From an uncultured Nitrososphaera sp. (GTDB taxonomy: Archaea; Thermoproteota; Nitrososphaeria; Nitrososphaerales; Nitrososphaeraceae): DNA of 11,115 nt. The translations under genes and the position numbers were made by a program. Under the pieces are notes generated by a model. It had not been told where the DNA came from. It saw only the letters and a list, made by a program, of their open reading frames with translations, and ran no database searches. Shown here one piece after another: positions 1-6,119 of the stretch (positions are counted from its first letter, which is position 1; the number at the start of each line of letters is the position of its first letter). The stretch is from the NCBI GenBank assembly GCA_946480575.1, contig CAMLKF010000056.1, forward strand, positions 1-11,115, given 5' to 3'.

Positions 1-85
1 TTTTTCCCATTTTTAGAGCAAGCTTGCGCTCCTCTTTTTCCATTGCGAATGCAATTCTAAAAGAACCAGATTGTTCTGCCCCCAT
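1..85 (-). CDS. N-terminus of an unrecognised protein, cut by the window edge
   Basis: Reading the minus strand from the ATG at 85-83, 28 codons stay open to the left edge. The peptide starts MGAEQSGSFRIAFAME and continues with a charged stretch (KEERKLALKMGK) that looks like ordinary coding sequence. An in-frame TAA four codons upstream of the ATG limits where the gene can start, so this ATG is the natural choice. I do not recognise the family, and the visible part is too short for a domain call. It diverges from the decayed transporter on the other strand. A chance open frame of this length is possible, so confidence is moderate. Confidence 0.45.
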   Translation of the reverse strand, partial: MGAEQSGSFRIAFAMEKEERKLALKMGK

Positions 86-91
86 TACTAG

Positions 92-402
92 AAATTACTA
101 CAAAAAACATTACTCTGCTCTATACCGCCGTATACCAATCCTCCACTTAGCCTCCTCTACATAGGATCGCTTCTCTACCTGTTTGACAAGAACGAGGAAA
201 AAGCAACATCGAGCGCGCTACTGGAATCTGCCGTCAGCGTGGCTGCCATAATAGGGCCTATGGCTGGCGGCATCATTGCCTAAATATCAGGCTTCTTCGA
301 AACGTCCTGCTCTTTGCCTTCCTCATAACGCTGGGCTCGTTTGCGATATCCGAGAGGCTTGCCCGGCAGAAGACTGTCGCAGCCCAGTCGCAATTGGAAT
401 AG
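92..402 (+). pseudogene. Decayed C-terminus of an MFS-type membrane transporter
   Basis: Two overlapping plus-strand frames together read like the last two helices of a major facilitator transporter. Frame one gives LLYLFDKNEEKATSSALLES and then SVAAIIGPMAGGIIA, ending at TAA 281-283. The glycine-rich GPMAGG segment is typical of a late MFS helix. Moving to the next frame continues with NVLLFAFLITLGSFAISERL and a charged tail that ends at TAG 400-402, as expected for a helix followed by a cytoplasmic C-terminus. No start codon or earlier helices are present, so this is a truncated, frameshifted relic. The family assignment is inferred from pattern only. A different multi-helix transporter family is the main alternative. 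Confidence 0.5.
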
Positions 403-451
403 ATCTCGACACGATCTGAAATAATCATTTTTAGAATCACCAGCCATATGC

Positions 452-1013
452 GTGCGCCATGAACAGCAGCAAGAAGGGAATATAATAATAATAATCGCAG
501 TCATTGCGGCGGCGATTGCAATACTAGCTAGGGTCTACGCAGCCTCGCCGCTTTTCATAAACACCATGATAGGCGAGCAGCTGCCAGTCGCCGCAGGCGA
601 AGACAATGTGACGGAAGACAATTCGATGGCCGACAAGACCGGCAACTCCATGATGGAAAAATCCCTGTCAGGCAACTTTGTAGGAGTCGGTGACGGAATA
701 CACAACGCCGAAGGCGTTGCAAAGGTGATCCCGCTCGACGGAAGCAACAACAACAACAACAACAACATTCTGAGGCTTGGAGACTTACTTCAAGTCGACA
801 AAAGGGCCGGACCTGTACGTGTACCTGTCGACTGACAAGCAGGCGTCAGACTTTGTCGAGCTTGGCAGGTTCAAAGCAAACATTGGCAACCAGAAGTATG
901 AGATACGTGAAGGCACCGACCTGTCAAAGTACGGCACCGTGCTCATATAGTGCAAATCGTTCTCGGTGCTCTTTGGAAACGCAGAGCTGACGGAAAACAC
1001 GTCGTCAGTCTGA
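452..1013 (+). pseudogene. Broken membrane-anchored DM13-domain protein
   Basis: The intact gene would have had a short N-terminus, one hydrophobic anchor (IIIIIAVIAAAIAILA), a linker, and an extracytoplasmic DM13 domain, a beta-rich fold proposed to act in redox or electron transfer. The domain begins at SGNFVGVGDGIHNAEGVAKV and runs to an Asn repeat. The first frame dies at TGA 833-835. One frame over, the DM13 sequence resumes cleanly with GPDLYVYLSTDKQASDFVEL and YEIREGTDLSKYGTVLI. It is then cut by TAG 948-950 where a Trp would be expected, and continues CKSFSVLFGNAELTEN to TGA 1011-1013. The lesion is therefore a net one-base indel near 779-800 plus one nonsense change. The start is uncertain. 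GTG 452 keeps the frame through the anchor, while ATG 459 gives a more usual start (MNSSKKG) but shifts frame in the ATA repeat at 480-494. Confidence 0.75.
746..766 (+). repeat. (AAC)7 trinucleotide repeat
   Basis: Seven AAC codons in a row encode seven Asn inside the DM13 gene, just before the frameshifted segment. A slippage-prone tract like this fits the indel history of the locus. A similar Asn tract occurs in the secreted peptide gene at 2183-2407. Confidence 0.9.
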
Positions 1014-1018
1014 ATTTT

Positions 1019-1489
1019 TTACCTCCGTAGCGCTCTGTCTAAGTACTCCGGGTTGTCCTGCAGGGCCTTGTTGTAAGCCCTGTTGGTCAGACCGTCAGCT
1101 TCTTTATTTTCCTCCCTTGGCACCCACCTGATCTCGACCCCATCTGGGAACTTGCTCTTGTGCAGCAGGACCTGCCTGTAAAGCGGGATTATCCTTTTTG
1201 ACTTTATCTTGTATTCCCCCTTCATCTGCTTGACGACCAGCTGCGAGTCGCTCTTTACCTCGACCCTGCCCGAGTTATTGAGCCCATTTGCAATGAGCCA
1301 TTCAAGCGCCTTTGCAAGCGCCATGTACTCGGCTACGTTGTTAGTGGCGTCCTTTGAGAATGGCTCTGCGGCTATTCCGTAGTCGCTGTGAATACTTCTG
1401 CCGTCGCGTCTTATCACGAAAGCATAGCAGGCGATGCCGCCAGGGTTCACCGGCTGGCAGAGGCCGTCAAAGTAAACCTCGATCGACAC
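1019..1489 (-). CDS. rnhA: Ribonuclease HI
   Basis: This enzyme cleaves the RNA strand of RNA-DNA hybrids, removing R-loops and primer remnants. The 156-residue product is the size of a stand-alone RNase H domain. All four acidic metal-binding residues are visible: D8 in VYFDG, E54 in NVAEYMAL, D81 in KSDSQLV and D132 in RWVPREENKEADGL. The tract KQMKGEYKIKSKRI around residues 87-100 corresponds to the basic helix region. The start is GTG 1489, which gives MSIEVYFDG, the expected distance to the first catalytic Asp. An A/T-rich box around 1510-1522 could be its promoter, inside the 3' end of the next minus-strand gene. It converges on the broken DM13 gene, whose stop lies 5 nt away. Family identity is secure. 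Confidence 0.93.
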   Translation of the reverse strand: MSIEVYFDGLCQPVNPGGIACYAFVIRRDGRSIHSDYGIAAEPFSKDATNNVAEYMALAKALEWLIANGLNNSGRVEVKSDSQLVVKQMKGEYKIKSKRIIPLYRQVLLHKSKFPDGVEIRWVPREENKEADGLTNRAYNKALQDNPEYLDRALRR

Positions 1490-1521
1490 GGCTAGATGTG
1501 AATATTCTTGGAGATAAGTTT

Positions 1522-1707
1522 TTATTTTGTAGAGTCCGGGATTGTGTCTCCGACCTTATCCTTGACTTCCCTGGTTAGGTTCTGCACCAAGGGGTTCTGG
1601 CCCACCTTCTGCGCCCCCTGCCATACCCCTGAAACGAACGTCTGCCACCCAAGCCCGATAATTGCCAGTATGACTACGGCTATTACTACCCAAGTTAATA
1701 GGCCCAT
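1522..1707 (-). CDS. Small one-helix membrane protein, unrecognised
   Basis: A 61-residue product starting at ATG 1707. Residues 3-21 are a strong hydrophobic segment (LLTWVVIAVVILAIIGLGW), followed by a polar tail containing GVWQGAQKVGQNPLVQNLTR and a charged C-terminus, probably forming an amphipathic helix. This suggests a single-pass protein with a short soluble tail. I know no function. The helix-plus-GWQTF layout resembles small conserved thaumarchaeal membrane peptides, but that is recollection and not a search result. An A/T-rich element at 1735-1742 (CTTAAAAT on the minus strand) sits at TATA distance, so the transcript would have a very short leader. RNase HI lies 32 nt downstream on the same strand and may be co-transcribed. 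Confidence 0.65.
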   Translation of the reverse strand: MGLLTWVVIAVVILAIIGLGWQTFVSGVWQGAQKVGQNPLVQNLTREVKDKVGDTIPDSTK

Positions 1708-2182
1708 AATACAACAATAGTACTAGCAATAGCAATTTTAAGAGTTGTGGAGTGCTGCTCCAAGCTCAGCTTGACAACCGAATATCAGACATCTATGAAA
1801 ATTTCTTTGGTATAATTCAAATAGCAGTTTGCAGTATAGAAATGTACGAAAACAACTGAGCATCGACCTAGCCTTTATTGGAACTTCGGTTGGATTCGTA
1901 GTGATATCTTCGGAGATAGGCTTTAACTCTGCCCCGGGATTATTTGACGCCGACGCGTCTATCTATCTGCCCGGCTATGCGTATCCCATTGTCAAAAAGG
2001 ATCCAAAATCTAGAGTGAGGTAAAATAACGTTTACTTAGTTTGTCCTCGTATCCTAAAGTCGGCGCCAGCAGCAAAACATCTTTTAGAGACAACATCAAT
2101 CTCTAAAGATCATCTCCCGGCCAGCTGGCGTCACTAGGCCGGGAGCAAAAGGCTTAACTTGCAGGTTGTCCAGTCATTATAA
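1708..2182. other. Intergenic stretch, possible weak reading frame plus stem-loops
   Basis: No gene here can be supported with confidence. A plus-strand frame from TTG 1829 to TAA 2021-2023 (64 residues, containing SIYLPGYAYPIVKK) is open but has no recognised domain and starts on a poor codon. A TATA-like TATAATTC at 1811-1818 lies upstream of it. It could be a small gene, a gene remnant or chance. The right-hand part holds the two stem-loops described separately. Confidence 0.3.
2079..2145. other. Two adjacent stem-loops, candidate structured RNA or terminator
   Basis: The first hairpin pairs ATCTTTTAGAGA (2079-2090) with TCTCTAAAGAT (2100-2110): 11 pairs with one bulged base around a 9-nt loop. 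Three bases later, CTCCCGGCC (2114-2122) pairs perfectly with GGCCGGGAG (2137-2145) across a 14-nt loop. The A/T-rich arm followed by a GC-rich arm, both complementary, is unlikely by chance. The element lies 38 nt beyond the stop of the secreted-peptide gene, so it may end that transcript, but no clear T-run follows on the minus strand. A small RNA on either strand is possible. Confidence 0.45.
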
Positions 2183-2407
2183 TTAGACACTGGCGCCAGT
2201 GTCAACGAGCTTGAACACGCCGTCTTTGTAGTCGCGGTATTTCATGTTCTCCATGTAAACAATCGAAGGACTGTCAGCGTTGCTGCTGCTGCTACTGTTG
2301 TTGTTGTTGTTTTGCGCCGCTGCCATCGTGGTGCCTATTGCGCTGGCGGCGAAGACCAGAGTAGCTGCCATTGCCAAACACAGTATTGCATAGTAGTGTC
2401 TATTCAT
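2183..2407 (-). CDS. Small secreted or membrane-anchored peptide, unrecognised
   Basis: A 74-residue product from ATG 2407. The first 31 residues form a Sec-type signal sequence: MNRHYY, then a hydrophobic core (AILCLAMAATLVFAASAIG) and small residues (TTMAAAQ), a likely cleavage region. A low-complexity stretch of five Asn and five Ser follows. The remainder, SIVYMENMKYRDYKDGVFKL followed by VDTGASV, could be a short extracellular segment. No enzyme motif is visible. The last codons sit in an 18-bp perfect palindrome. The promoter is clear: CTATAAAT about 24-31 bp upstream of the ATG predicts a nearly leaderless mRNA, which is common in these archaea and supports a real gene. The function is unknown. 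Confidence 0.65.
   Translation of the reverse strand: MNRHYYAILCLAMAATLVFAASAIGTTMAAAQNNNNNSSSSSNADSPSIVYMENMKYRDYKDGVFKLVDTGASV
2186..2203. repeat. 18-bp perfect palindrome
   Basis: GACACTGGCGCCAGTGTC reads identically on both strands. It covers the last six sense codons of the minus-strand secreted-peptide gene, immediately before its TAA. It could form a hairpin at the 3' end of that mRNA or bind a dimeric protein. There is no direct evidence for either. Confidence 0.85.
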
Positions 2408-2430
2408 TAGCCCACGCAGAGAGAGAGAAG

Positions 2431-2438
2431 ATTTATAG
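2431..2438 (-). promoter_or_regulatory. TATA box of the secreted-peptide gene
   Basis: On the minus strand CTATAAAT lies with its centre about 27 bp upstream of the ATG at 2407, the usual archaeal TATA spacing for a leaderless or near-leaderless transcript. Confidence 0.5.
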
Positions 2439-2455
2439 TAAAATTCTTTCTATGA

Positions 2456-2632
2456 TCAGCGCTTGAGAGCGGCGCCCCTGATCTCGCTCAGGAACCCAAG
2501 AAATGTGATCTGGTGCTCTTTTTGGCATTTTCTGCAAACAAGTATGGCTGACTGAGCGTTGCTGCCTCCGACGACGCGGTCTATGTATTCTATGGCCTTG
2601 CCGCAGCTGCACTGGAATTTTCTCGGCGCCAA
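2456..2632 (-). CDS. Small zinc-finger-like protein, 58 residues
   Basis: The frame starts at TTG 2632 (LAPRKFQCSCGKAIEYIDRV) and ends at TGA 2456-2458. It has a CSC pair at residues 8-10 and a CRKC pair at 33-36 followed by His40. This spacing suits one zinc knuckle or ribbon, so a nucleic-acid-binding or protein-binding role is likely. The C-terminal part (HQITFLGFLSEIRGAALKR) looks helical. TTG is chosen because a good TATA box at 2664-2671 predicts transcription starting near 2641, nine bases upstream, and the frame is stopped just before it. The specific family is not recognised. The Cys pattern and promoter together make a real gene likely. Confidence 0.6.
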   Translation of the reverse strand: MAPRKFQCSCGKAIEYIDRVVGGSNAQSAILVCRKCQKEHQITFLGFLSEIRGAALKR

Positions 2633-2789
2633 ACTAAACTAGGTTGAGAACCCTGCGCTTGGTATTATATCTTTTTTCGAAGCTGAGATCTCCATAAACA
2701 GCCCTCTACTATATGACAAGGAAAGACCCATAGCAGGGCTTCCAGTTGCCTTCAAAGGATTATAGGCTAGTGTCCGTAATTCTCTGCAA
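2633..2789. other. Intergenic segment with a possible gene relic
   Basis: On the plus strand, 2643-2765 is open and reads VENPALGIISFFEAEISINS and then PLLYDKERPIAGLPVAFKGL before TAG. It looks like the end of a protein but has no start and no recognised family. It directly precedes the broken receiver gene and could be part of the same decayed locus. The promoter of the minus-strand zinc-finger gene lies within it. Confidence 0.25.
2664..2671 (-). promoter_or_regulatory. TATA box of the small zinc-finger-like gene
   Basis: The minus strand carries an A-rich run then GATATAAT, centred about 26 bp upstream of position 2641 and 35 bp upstream of the TTG at 2632. It is one of the clearest TATA-like boxes in the window. 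Confidence 0.5.
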
Positions 2790-3211
2790 TTGTCAAAAAA
2801 AGGCGAAGCTAGCACTTCCTCTGCCAGCAAGCTCAAGTCAAAACCTCGAATACTCGTGGTCGACGACGACGAGTCGGACATTACTACGATACTGAAGAAA
2901 GGGCTCGAGCAACATGGCTTTCAGATAACCGCCTCAAACGACTCTGCTGGCACAGCGACTAGCTACAAGCGCAATTCGTACGGTGCGACCTTTTGCTCCT
3001 CGACAACCGCATGCCCCAGATGAACGGCTTTGAGCTGTACAGGGAAATAGGGGATGTTGACCCGTAGGTAAGTAAGGGTATGCTTTCTCACTGCGCTTGA
3101 GGTGTACTATGACGAGTTCCGGAGGGTATTCCAAAACTGCACCTCAGGTGCTTCGCCCGCAAGCCTACAACGCCTGTTGAATTGAAGAAGATCATCGCGA
3201 CCGAGCTATAG
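2790..3211 (+). pseudogene. Broken CheY-like response regulator
   Basis: This was a single receiver domain, a phospho-switch protein that takes phosphate from a histidine kinase. From TTG 2790 the first frame gives KPRILVVDDDESDITTILKK, with the acidic metal-binding residues. The frame is lost near 2985. The next frame carries LLLLDNRMPQMNGFELYREI, the phospho-acceptor Asp block, to TAG 3064-3066. A later frame gives CFLTALEVYYDEFRRVF with the switch Thr, and another gives CFARKPTTPVELKKIIATEL with the conserved Lys-Pro, ending at TAG 3209-3211. Every landmark of the fold is present in the right order but spread over at least three frame changes, so no functional protein can be made. The intact receiver at 4392-4781 has the same layout but is clearly diverged. 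Confidence 0.82.
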
Positions 3212-3236
3212 AGGCGGAGTAGCTCTCAAGATATAT

Positions 3237-3254
3237 TGTGTGTGTGTGTGTGTG
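3237..3254. repeat. (TG)9 dinucleotide repeat
   Basis: Nine TG units, preceded by ATATAT and followed by a run of six T. The tract lies between the end of the broken receiver gene and the convergent stop at 3299. The T-run could act as a plus-strand archaeal terminator. Confidence 0.85.
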
Positions 3255-3298
3255 TTTTTTGTTCATGCATTGTGTTTTACCGGGGAACGCGCAACAGC

Positions 3299-3640
3299 TT
3301 ACGCGCCCTTGCTATTCATCCTCTTGTTGTACGCCTCGATTATCTTTTGAAGCGCCTCGTCCTCTTCCTTCACGGCCGCAATGAACTCGTCAAGGTAGCC
3401 GTACTTTTTGACAGCTTCGACAGTCTCTGCGAAATTCATATTGTGATCCTCCTCGAGCTTTCTAACCCTGGCCGCAAGCGACCCATCTATTGCAGACTTG
3501 ACTAGCGTCTGCTGTATGAGCAGACGGTTGTAGCGGCTCAAAGCGAAATAGCGCCGGAAAATGTTCATCCTCTCCTGCCTGCCGGCCTGCCACAGCTCTT
3601 CAGAGGAAGGCAGCCGAAAAGAAGCCTGCACGTGATACAT
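3299..3640 (-). CDS. Unrecognised 113-residue soluble protein
   Basis: A clean frame from ATG 3640 (MYHVQASFRLPSSEELWQAG). The middle is basic and helical (RQERMNIFRRYFALSRYNRL), then LAARVRKLEEDHNMNFAE and a Lys/Glu-rich C-terminal helix (EEDEALQKIIEAYNKR). There is no signal peptide, membrane segment, Cys cluster or enzyme motif. Composition and predicted helicity suggest a small alpha-helical cytoplasmic protein, perhaps binding a partner or nucleic acid through the Arg-rich helix. That is inference. Coding character is good and contrasts with the decayed neighbours. The 80 nt ahead of the start contain ordered stem-loops and a TATA-like AT run, so the gene may have a regulated leader. I do not recognise the family. 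Confidence 0.6.
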   Translation of the reverse strand: MYHVQASFRLPSSEELWQAGRQERMNIFRRYFALSRYNRLLIQQTLVKSAIDGSLAARVRKLEEDHNMNFAETVEAVKKYGYLDEFIAAVKEEDEALQKIIEAYNKRMNSKGA

Positions 3641-3663
3641 GGATAAAATTCTACAATAAAAAC

Positions 3664-3731
3664 GCCGCTATTCCTTTTCGGCGGCATAGACCGGATGTGG
3701 CTCAGAATAGTCCGGTCCTGCACATAGGACC
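3664..3731 (-). promoter_or_regulatory. Attenuator-like structured leader upstream of the 113-residue gene
   Basis: Read on the minus strand toward the ATG at 3640, three stem-loops follow each other. GGTCCT/AGGACC (3726-3731 with 3714-3719) is a 6-bp stem. GACCGGA/TCCGGTC (3711-3717 with 3689-3695) is a 7-bp stem that shares bases 3714-3717 with the first, so the two exclude each other. GCCGC/GCGGC (3681-3685 with 3664-3668) is a 5-bp GC stem followed at once by a run of five T (3662-3658). This order (competing stems, then a terminator-like stem with a T-run, then the gene) resembles an attenuator. A transcription start near 3722 would leave out part of the first stem, so the switching idea is tentative. 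Confidence 0.35.
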
Positions 3732-3743
3732 AACTCTTGCCGC

Positions 3744-3755
3744 ATATATATATAT
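3744..3755 (-). promoter_or_regulatory. AT-run, possible TATA box
   Basis: (AT)6 flanked by GC-rich sequence. As a minus-strand TATA box it would start transcription near 3722 and give an approximately 80-nt leader to the gene ending at 3299. The symmetric run could equally serve the plus strand. Confidence 0.35.
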
Positions 3756-3999
3756 CGCGCATGTTATGCGTTTTTCTTTGGAGGCAAGCAAGTTCAAGCT
3801 AGTGGTGGCTGCAGCCGATCTAGTAGTGTTTCTTCTAGGCCTCCATATCCCTTAGAGCGTCGATGTGCGTGACAGAGGTTCCCGCCAACGAAGGCATATG
3901 GCGCCACAGACACAATAATATGTCTATTTTTTTTCTGCCATAAGATTCTTTTATGTGGCCTTTTAAGTCATTGGTGCCCGAGTGTCTGCTGCGGTTGGG
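3756..3999. other. Intergenic stretch with a short plus-strand relic
   Basis: Nothing convincing is present. A 29-codon plus-strand frame from ATG 3766 (MRFSLEASKFKLVVAAADLV, then a hydrophobic end) stops at TAG 3853 and may be a fragment of a membrane protein. The rest is A/T-rich with no clear motif. A minus-strand frame spanning 3835-4167 runs antisense to the better plus-strand signal at 4000-4170. Confidence 0.25.
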
Positions 4000-4170
4000 A
4001 TGGAGAGTGACAAGAGCAAACGGACGCTGCGCGACCTTCTGGACAAAGAGATATAGGGCAGGGTTGATGCCAACAGGAGGTTCGTAGACGAGGTGCTGGA
4101 AGAGATACAGGATCAGAACCGCTATAGCACTTTTTAGAAAAGCTTGGCTACGAGCTTCCGCGGGCAAAAC
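4000..4170 (+). pseudogene. Degraded reading frame of unknown family
   Basis: From ATG 4000 the plus strand reads MESDKSKRTLRDLLDKEI, then TAG 4054-4056, then GRVDANRRFVDEVLEEIQDQ and NRYSTF to TAG 4135-4137. A frame change then gives EKLGYELPRAKLKEKAG. The pieces are consistently charged, helical and protein-like, so they look like one small soluble protein broken by two stops (at least the first plausibly a mutated Trp) and one indel. I do not know the family. The assignment as a pseudogene rests on composition and continuity only, and a chance pattern is possible. It adds to the string of decayed genes in this part of the window. Confidence 0.35.
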
Positions 4171-4391
4171 TTAAGGAAAAAGCCGGAACCGAGCAGAGTG
4201 CAACACACCACCATGTGATGGCCGGGCGTCTACAAGTCGATACTTGAAGGGTGCTTTTGCTGGCCGTATTCTAGAATAATCATTCGGATGCGATATAAGC
4301 TCGTTTTTTGTCTGAATTTTGGCTTTGACATTGCTGCACACGCTTTTCGTACGCTCTGCGCGGCTCATGTCAAATCTAGAGTGTCTGACCT
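4171..4391. other. Upstream region of the response regulator
   Basis: No gene is supported. GATATAAGC near 4291 is TATA-like but lies about 95 bp before the ATG at 4392, implying a long leader if used. No box is seen at the usual leaderless spacing. Confidence 0.3.
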
Positions 4392-4781
4392 ATGGTGTCA
4401 CAACAACAAAGGCAGCAGCGGTACATTCTGGTAGTCGATGACGAGCTGGACATTGTGATAATTTTCAGGCAGGCGCTCAGCAGGCAAGGCTACGAAGTAT
4501 TTGGCTTCACTGACCCGCTGCTGGCCCTTGAGCACTTCAGGTCCAACGCACAGGATTATGCCCTTGTCATATCTGACACACGCATGCCCCGAATGAGCGG
4601 CTTTGAATTCGTGGCGCAGGTCAAGTCTATCAAGCCAGACGCCAAGGTGTTGCTCATGTCTGCATTTGAGATAAGCGACCTCGAATTCTCAATATCGCCT
4701 GTCAAAATAAACGGCTTTCTTAGAAAGCCAGTGGACGTGGGGACGCTAGTAAAGAAAGTCAAGGTCGCAATGGCGAACTAA
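4392..4781 (+). CDS. Single-domain CheY-like response regulator
   Basis: This 129-residue protein is one complete receiver domain with no output domain, so it probably signals by protein-protein contact after phosphorylation by a histidine kinase. Landmarks: acidic pocket D16-D17-E18 in YILVVDDELDIV, phospho-acceptor D62 in YALVISDTRMPRMSGFEF, switch Ser90 in VLLMSAFE, and K112 in FLRKPVD. The N-terminus is Gln-rich (SQQQRQQR). The start ATG 4392 fits the usual short lead before the first strand. The methyltransferase gene begins 12 nt after the stop, so co-transcription is likely. No histidine kinase is in the window, so the input partner must be encoded elsewhere. Confidence 0.93.
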   Translation: MVSQQQRQQRYILVVDDELDIVIIFRQALSRQGYEVFGFTDPLLALEHFRSNAQDYALVISDTRMPRMSGFEFVAQVKSIKPDAKVLLMSAFEISDLEFSISPVKINGFLRKPVDVGTLVKKVKVAMAN

Positions 4782-4793
4782 AAACTATTATTC

Positions 4794-5747
4794 TTGAGTG
4801 TGCTCGTGGAATGTGTAGTGGTAGCCGGTACTACCAGAAGAAAATCAACCAAGACCAGCAGCTTTGGCGTATCAAAGCGCGAAGGCCATGATGCAAGCAA
4901 GTACTACAGCCGCAAGCTGTACGCAAGAAGCGAAAAGAACAATGCCGGCTCACAAAGCACAGAAAATAATGCCGTGCCGCAGCAATGCGCTGACAGGGTT
5001 TTCTGCAAGAGCAGCGAGAAGATGGATGAGCTACCGGATTCCTGCATCCACCTCGTCGTGACTTCGCCACCGTACAATGTCGGCAAGACCTATGACAAGG
5101 ACCTTACCCTTGCCGAGTACAGGCAGCTACTCAGGGCTGTTTTTGCTGAATGCTACCGCGTGCTTGTGCCCGGCGGCCGGGCATGCGTCAACGTGGCCAA
5201 CCTTGGCAGAAAGCCGTATATCCCGCTTCACAGCTACGTCATCAGCGAGATGCTTGACGCTGGGTTTCTGATGCGGGGCGAGATCATTTGGAACAAGGGG
5301 TCCAGCGCCGGCGCGTCGACTGCGTGGGGAAGCTGGCAGTCTGCCGCAAACCCCTCGCTGAGAGACACTCATGAATACATCCTGGTCTTTTCAAAGGGAT
5401 CCTTCTCGCGCGTCGCAAATGGCAAAAAGGACACGATAAGCAAGCAGGAATTTCTGGCATACACGAAAAGCGTATGGGAGTTCCCAGCAGAATCGGCCAA
5501 CCGCGTTGGGCACCCTGCTCCCTTCCCTGTGGAGCTTCCTTACCGGTGCATCCAGCTGTACACTTTCAAAGGCGACTTTGTGCTGGACCCGTTCTGCGGC
5601 GTCGGCTCCGCCTGCATAGCGGCAGCCAAGACTGGCAGGCACTTTGTGGGCTACGAGACCAATCAGGAATATATAGACGCCGCGCTCGAGCGGATAAGCG
5701 AATTTGCAGACACCGCCCCCACCCAAAAGAAAAATATGACATTGTGA
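4794..5747 (+). CDS. DNA amino-methyltransferase, beta class (N4-cytosine or N6-adenine)
   Basis: The enzyme transfers a methyl group from S-adenosylmethionine to an exocyclic amino group in DNA. The catalytic motif IV TSPPYN is at residues 90-95, the SAM-binding block LDPFCGVGSACIAAA at 264-277, and HPAPFPVELPYRCIQLYT at 240-257, the stretch usually just before it. Motif IV first and the SAM block last is the beta order, with a likely target-recognition region at about 165-235. SPPY is more common in N4-cytosine enzymes, but specificity cannot be read from sequence. The start is uncertain: TTG 4794 is the first codon, GTG alternatives follow, and the first ATG (5022) is too late because the fold begins near residue 65. 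No restriction nuclease is adjacent, so it is probably an orphan regulatory or housekeeping methylase. Confidence 0.88.
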   Translation: MSVLVECVVVAGTTRRKSTKTSSFGVSKREGHDASKYYSRKLYARSEKNNAGSQSTENNAVPQQCADRVFCKSSEKMDELPDSCIHLVVTSPPYNVGKTYDKDLTLAEYRQLLRAVFAECYRVLVPGGRACVNVANLGRKPYIPLHSYVISEMLDAGFLMRGEIIWNKGSSAGASTAWGSWQSAANPSLRDTHEYILVFSKGSFSRVANGKKDTISKQEFLAYTKSVWEFPAESANRVGHPAPFPVELPYRCIQLYTFKGDFVLDPFCGVGSACIAAAKTGRHFVGYETNQEYIDAALERISEFADTAPTQKKNMTL

Positions 5748-5766
5748 CCCTATCAATGACACACAT

Positions 5767-6105
5767 ATGGCGCAAAATAACAACGACATCGTGTACCTGA
5801 AGTACCAGAATCTGGAAGACATGCTGAAGGTGATAATCTATTCTGCACAGTCGATGCTCGGAGTCATCCCGATGCTCTACTACATCAAACACAATAACAA
5901 GCATGTTATGTTCATACAGACAGGGGCAGTCGGAGGCGTGACCGTGCATTACGTTGTCCAGAGCGAAAAGCCGACGAAAAAATTCATCCAGCTCAAGAGG
6001 CTTTCTGGCGAGTTTGCCTACATCGACACCATCGGCACAGACACGCAGTCGCTGTATGTTCCAATAATTGGGCTTGAAAAGTCGACCCTTTCTTTTCCCG
6101 CCTAG
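5767..6105 (+). CDS. Unrecognised 112-residue protein
   Basis: A clean frame from ATG 5767, 19 nt after the methyltransferase stop. It opens MAQNNNDIVYLKYQNLEDML and continues with alternating hydrophobic strands (MLYYIKHNNKHVMFIQT, GGVTVHYVVQSEK, SLYVPIIGLE). The alternation of beta-like stretches with Lys/Asn turns suggests a compact alpha/beta cytoplasmic domain. No metal site, nucleotide motif, signal peptide or membrane helix is seen. A weak TATA-like AAAATATG at 5731-5738 lies at leaderless distance, so it may have its own promoter inside the methyltransferase 3' end as well as read-through. It could be a lineage-specific protein. I assign no function. Its stop codon is the first element of a TAGC repeat. 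Confidence 0.65.
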   Translation: MAQNNNDIVYLKYQNLEDMLKVIIYSAQSMLGVIPMLYYIKHNNKHVMFIQTGAVGGVTVHYVVQSEKPTKKFIQLKRLSGEFAYIDTIGTDTQSLYVPIIGLEKSTLSFPA

Positions 6106-6119
6106 CTAGCTAGCTAGCT
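6102..6119. repeat. TAGC tetranucleotide repeat
   Basis: CTAGCTAGCTAGCTAGCT: four TAGC units plus flanking bases, self-complementary and containing both CTAG and AGCT sites several times. It starts in the stop codon of the preceding gene. It could form a hairpin at the 3' end of that transcript. Confidence 0.85.

Noticed and set aside
535..768. Minus-strand frame starting with a Leu run
   Set aside because: The Leu run is only the complement of the (AAC)n tract, and the plus strand carries the recognisable DM13 sequence.
3835..4167. 110-codon minus-strand open frame
   Set aside because: It lies antisense to a more protein-like plus-strand signal, has no promoter or family pattern, and its composition looks like a mirror of that signal.
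6102..6119. AGCT/CTAG repeat as a target array for the neighbouring methyltransferase
   Set aside because: The recognition sequence cannot be read from the protein, so a link would be speculation. It is kept only as a repeat.
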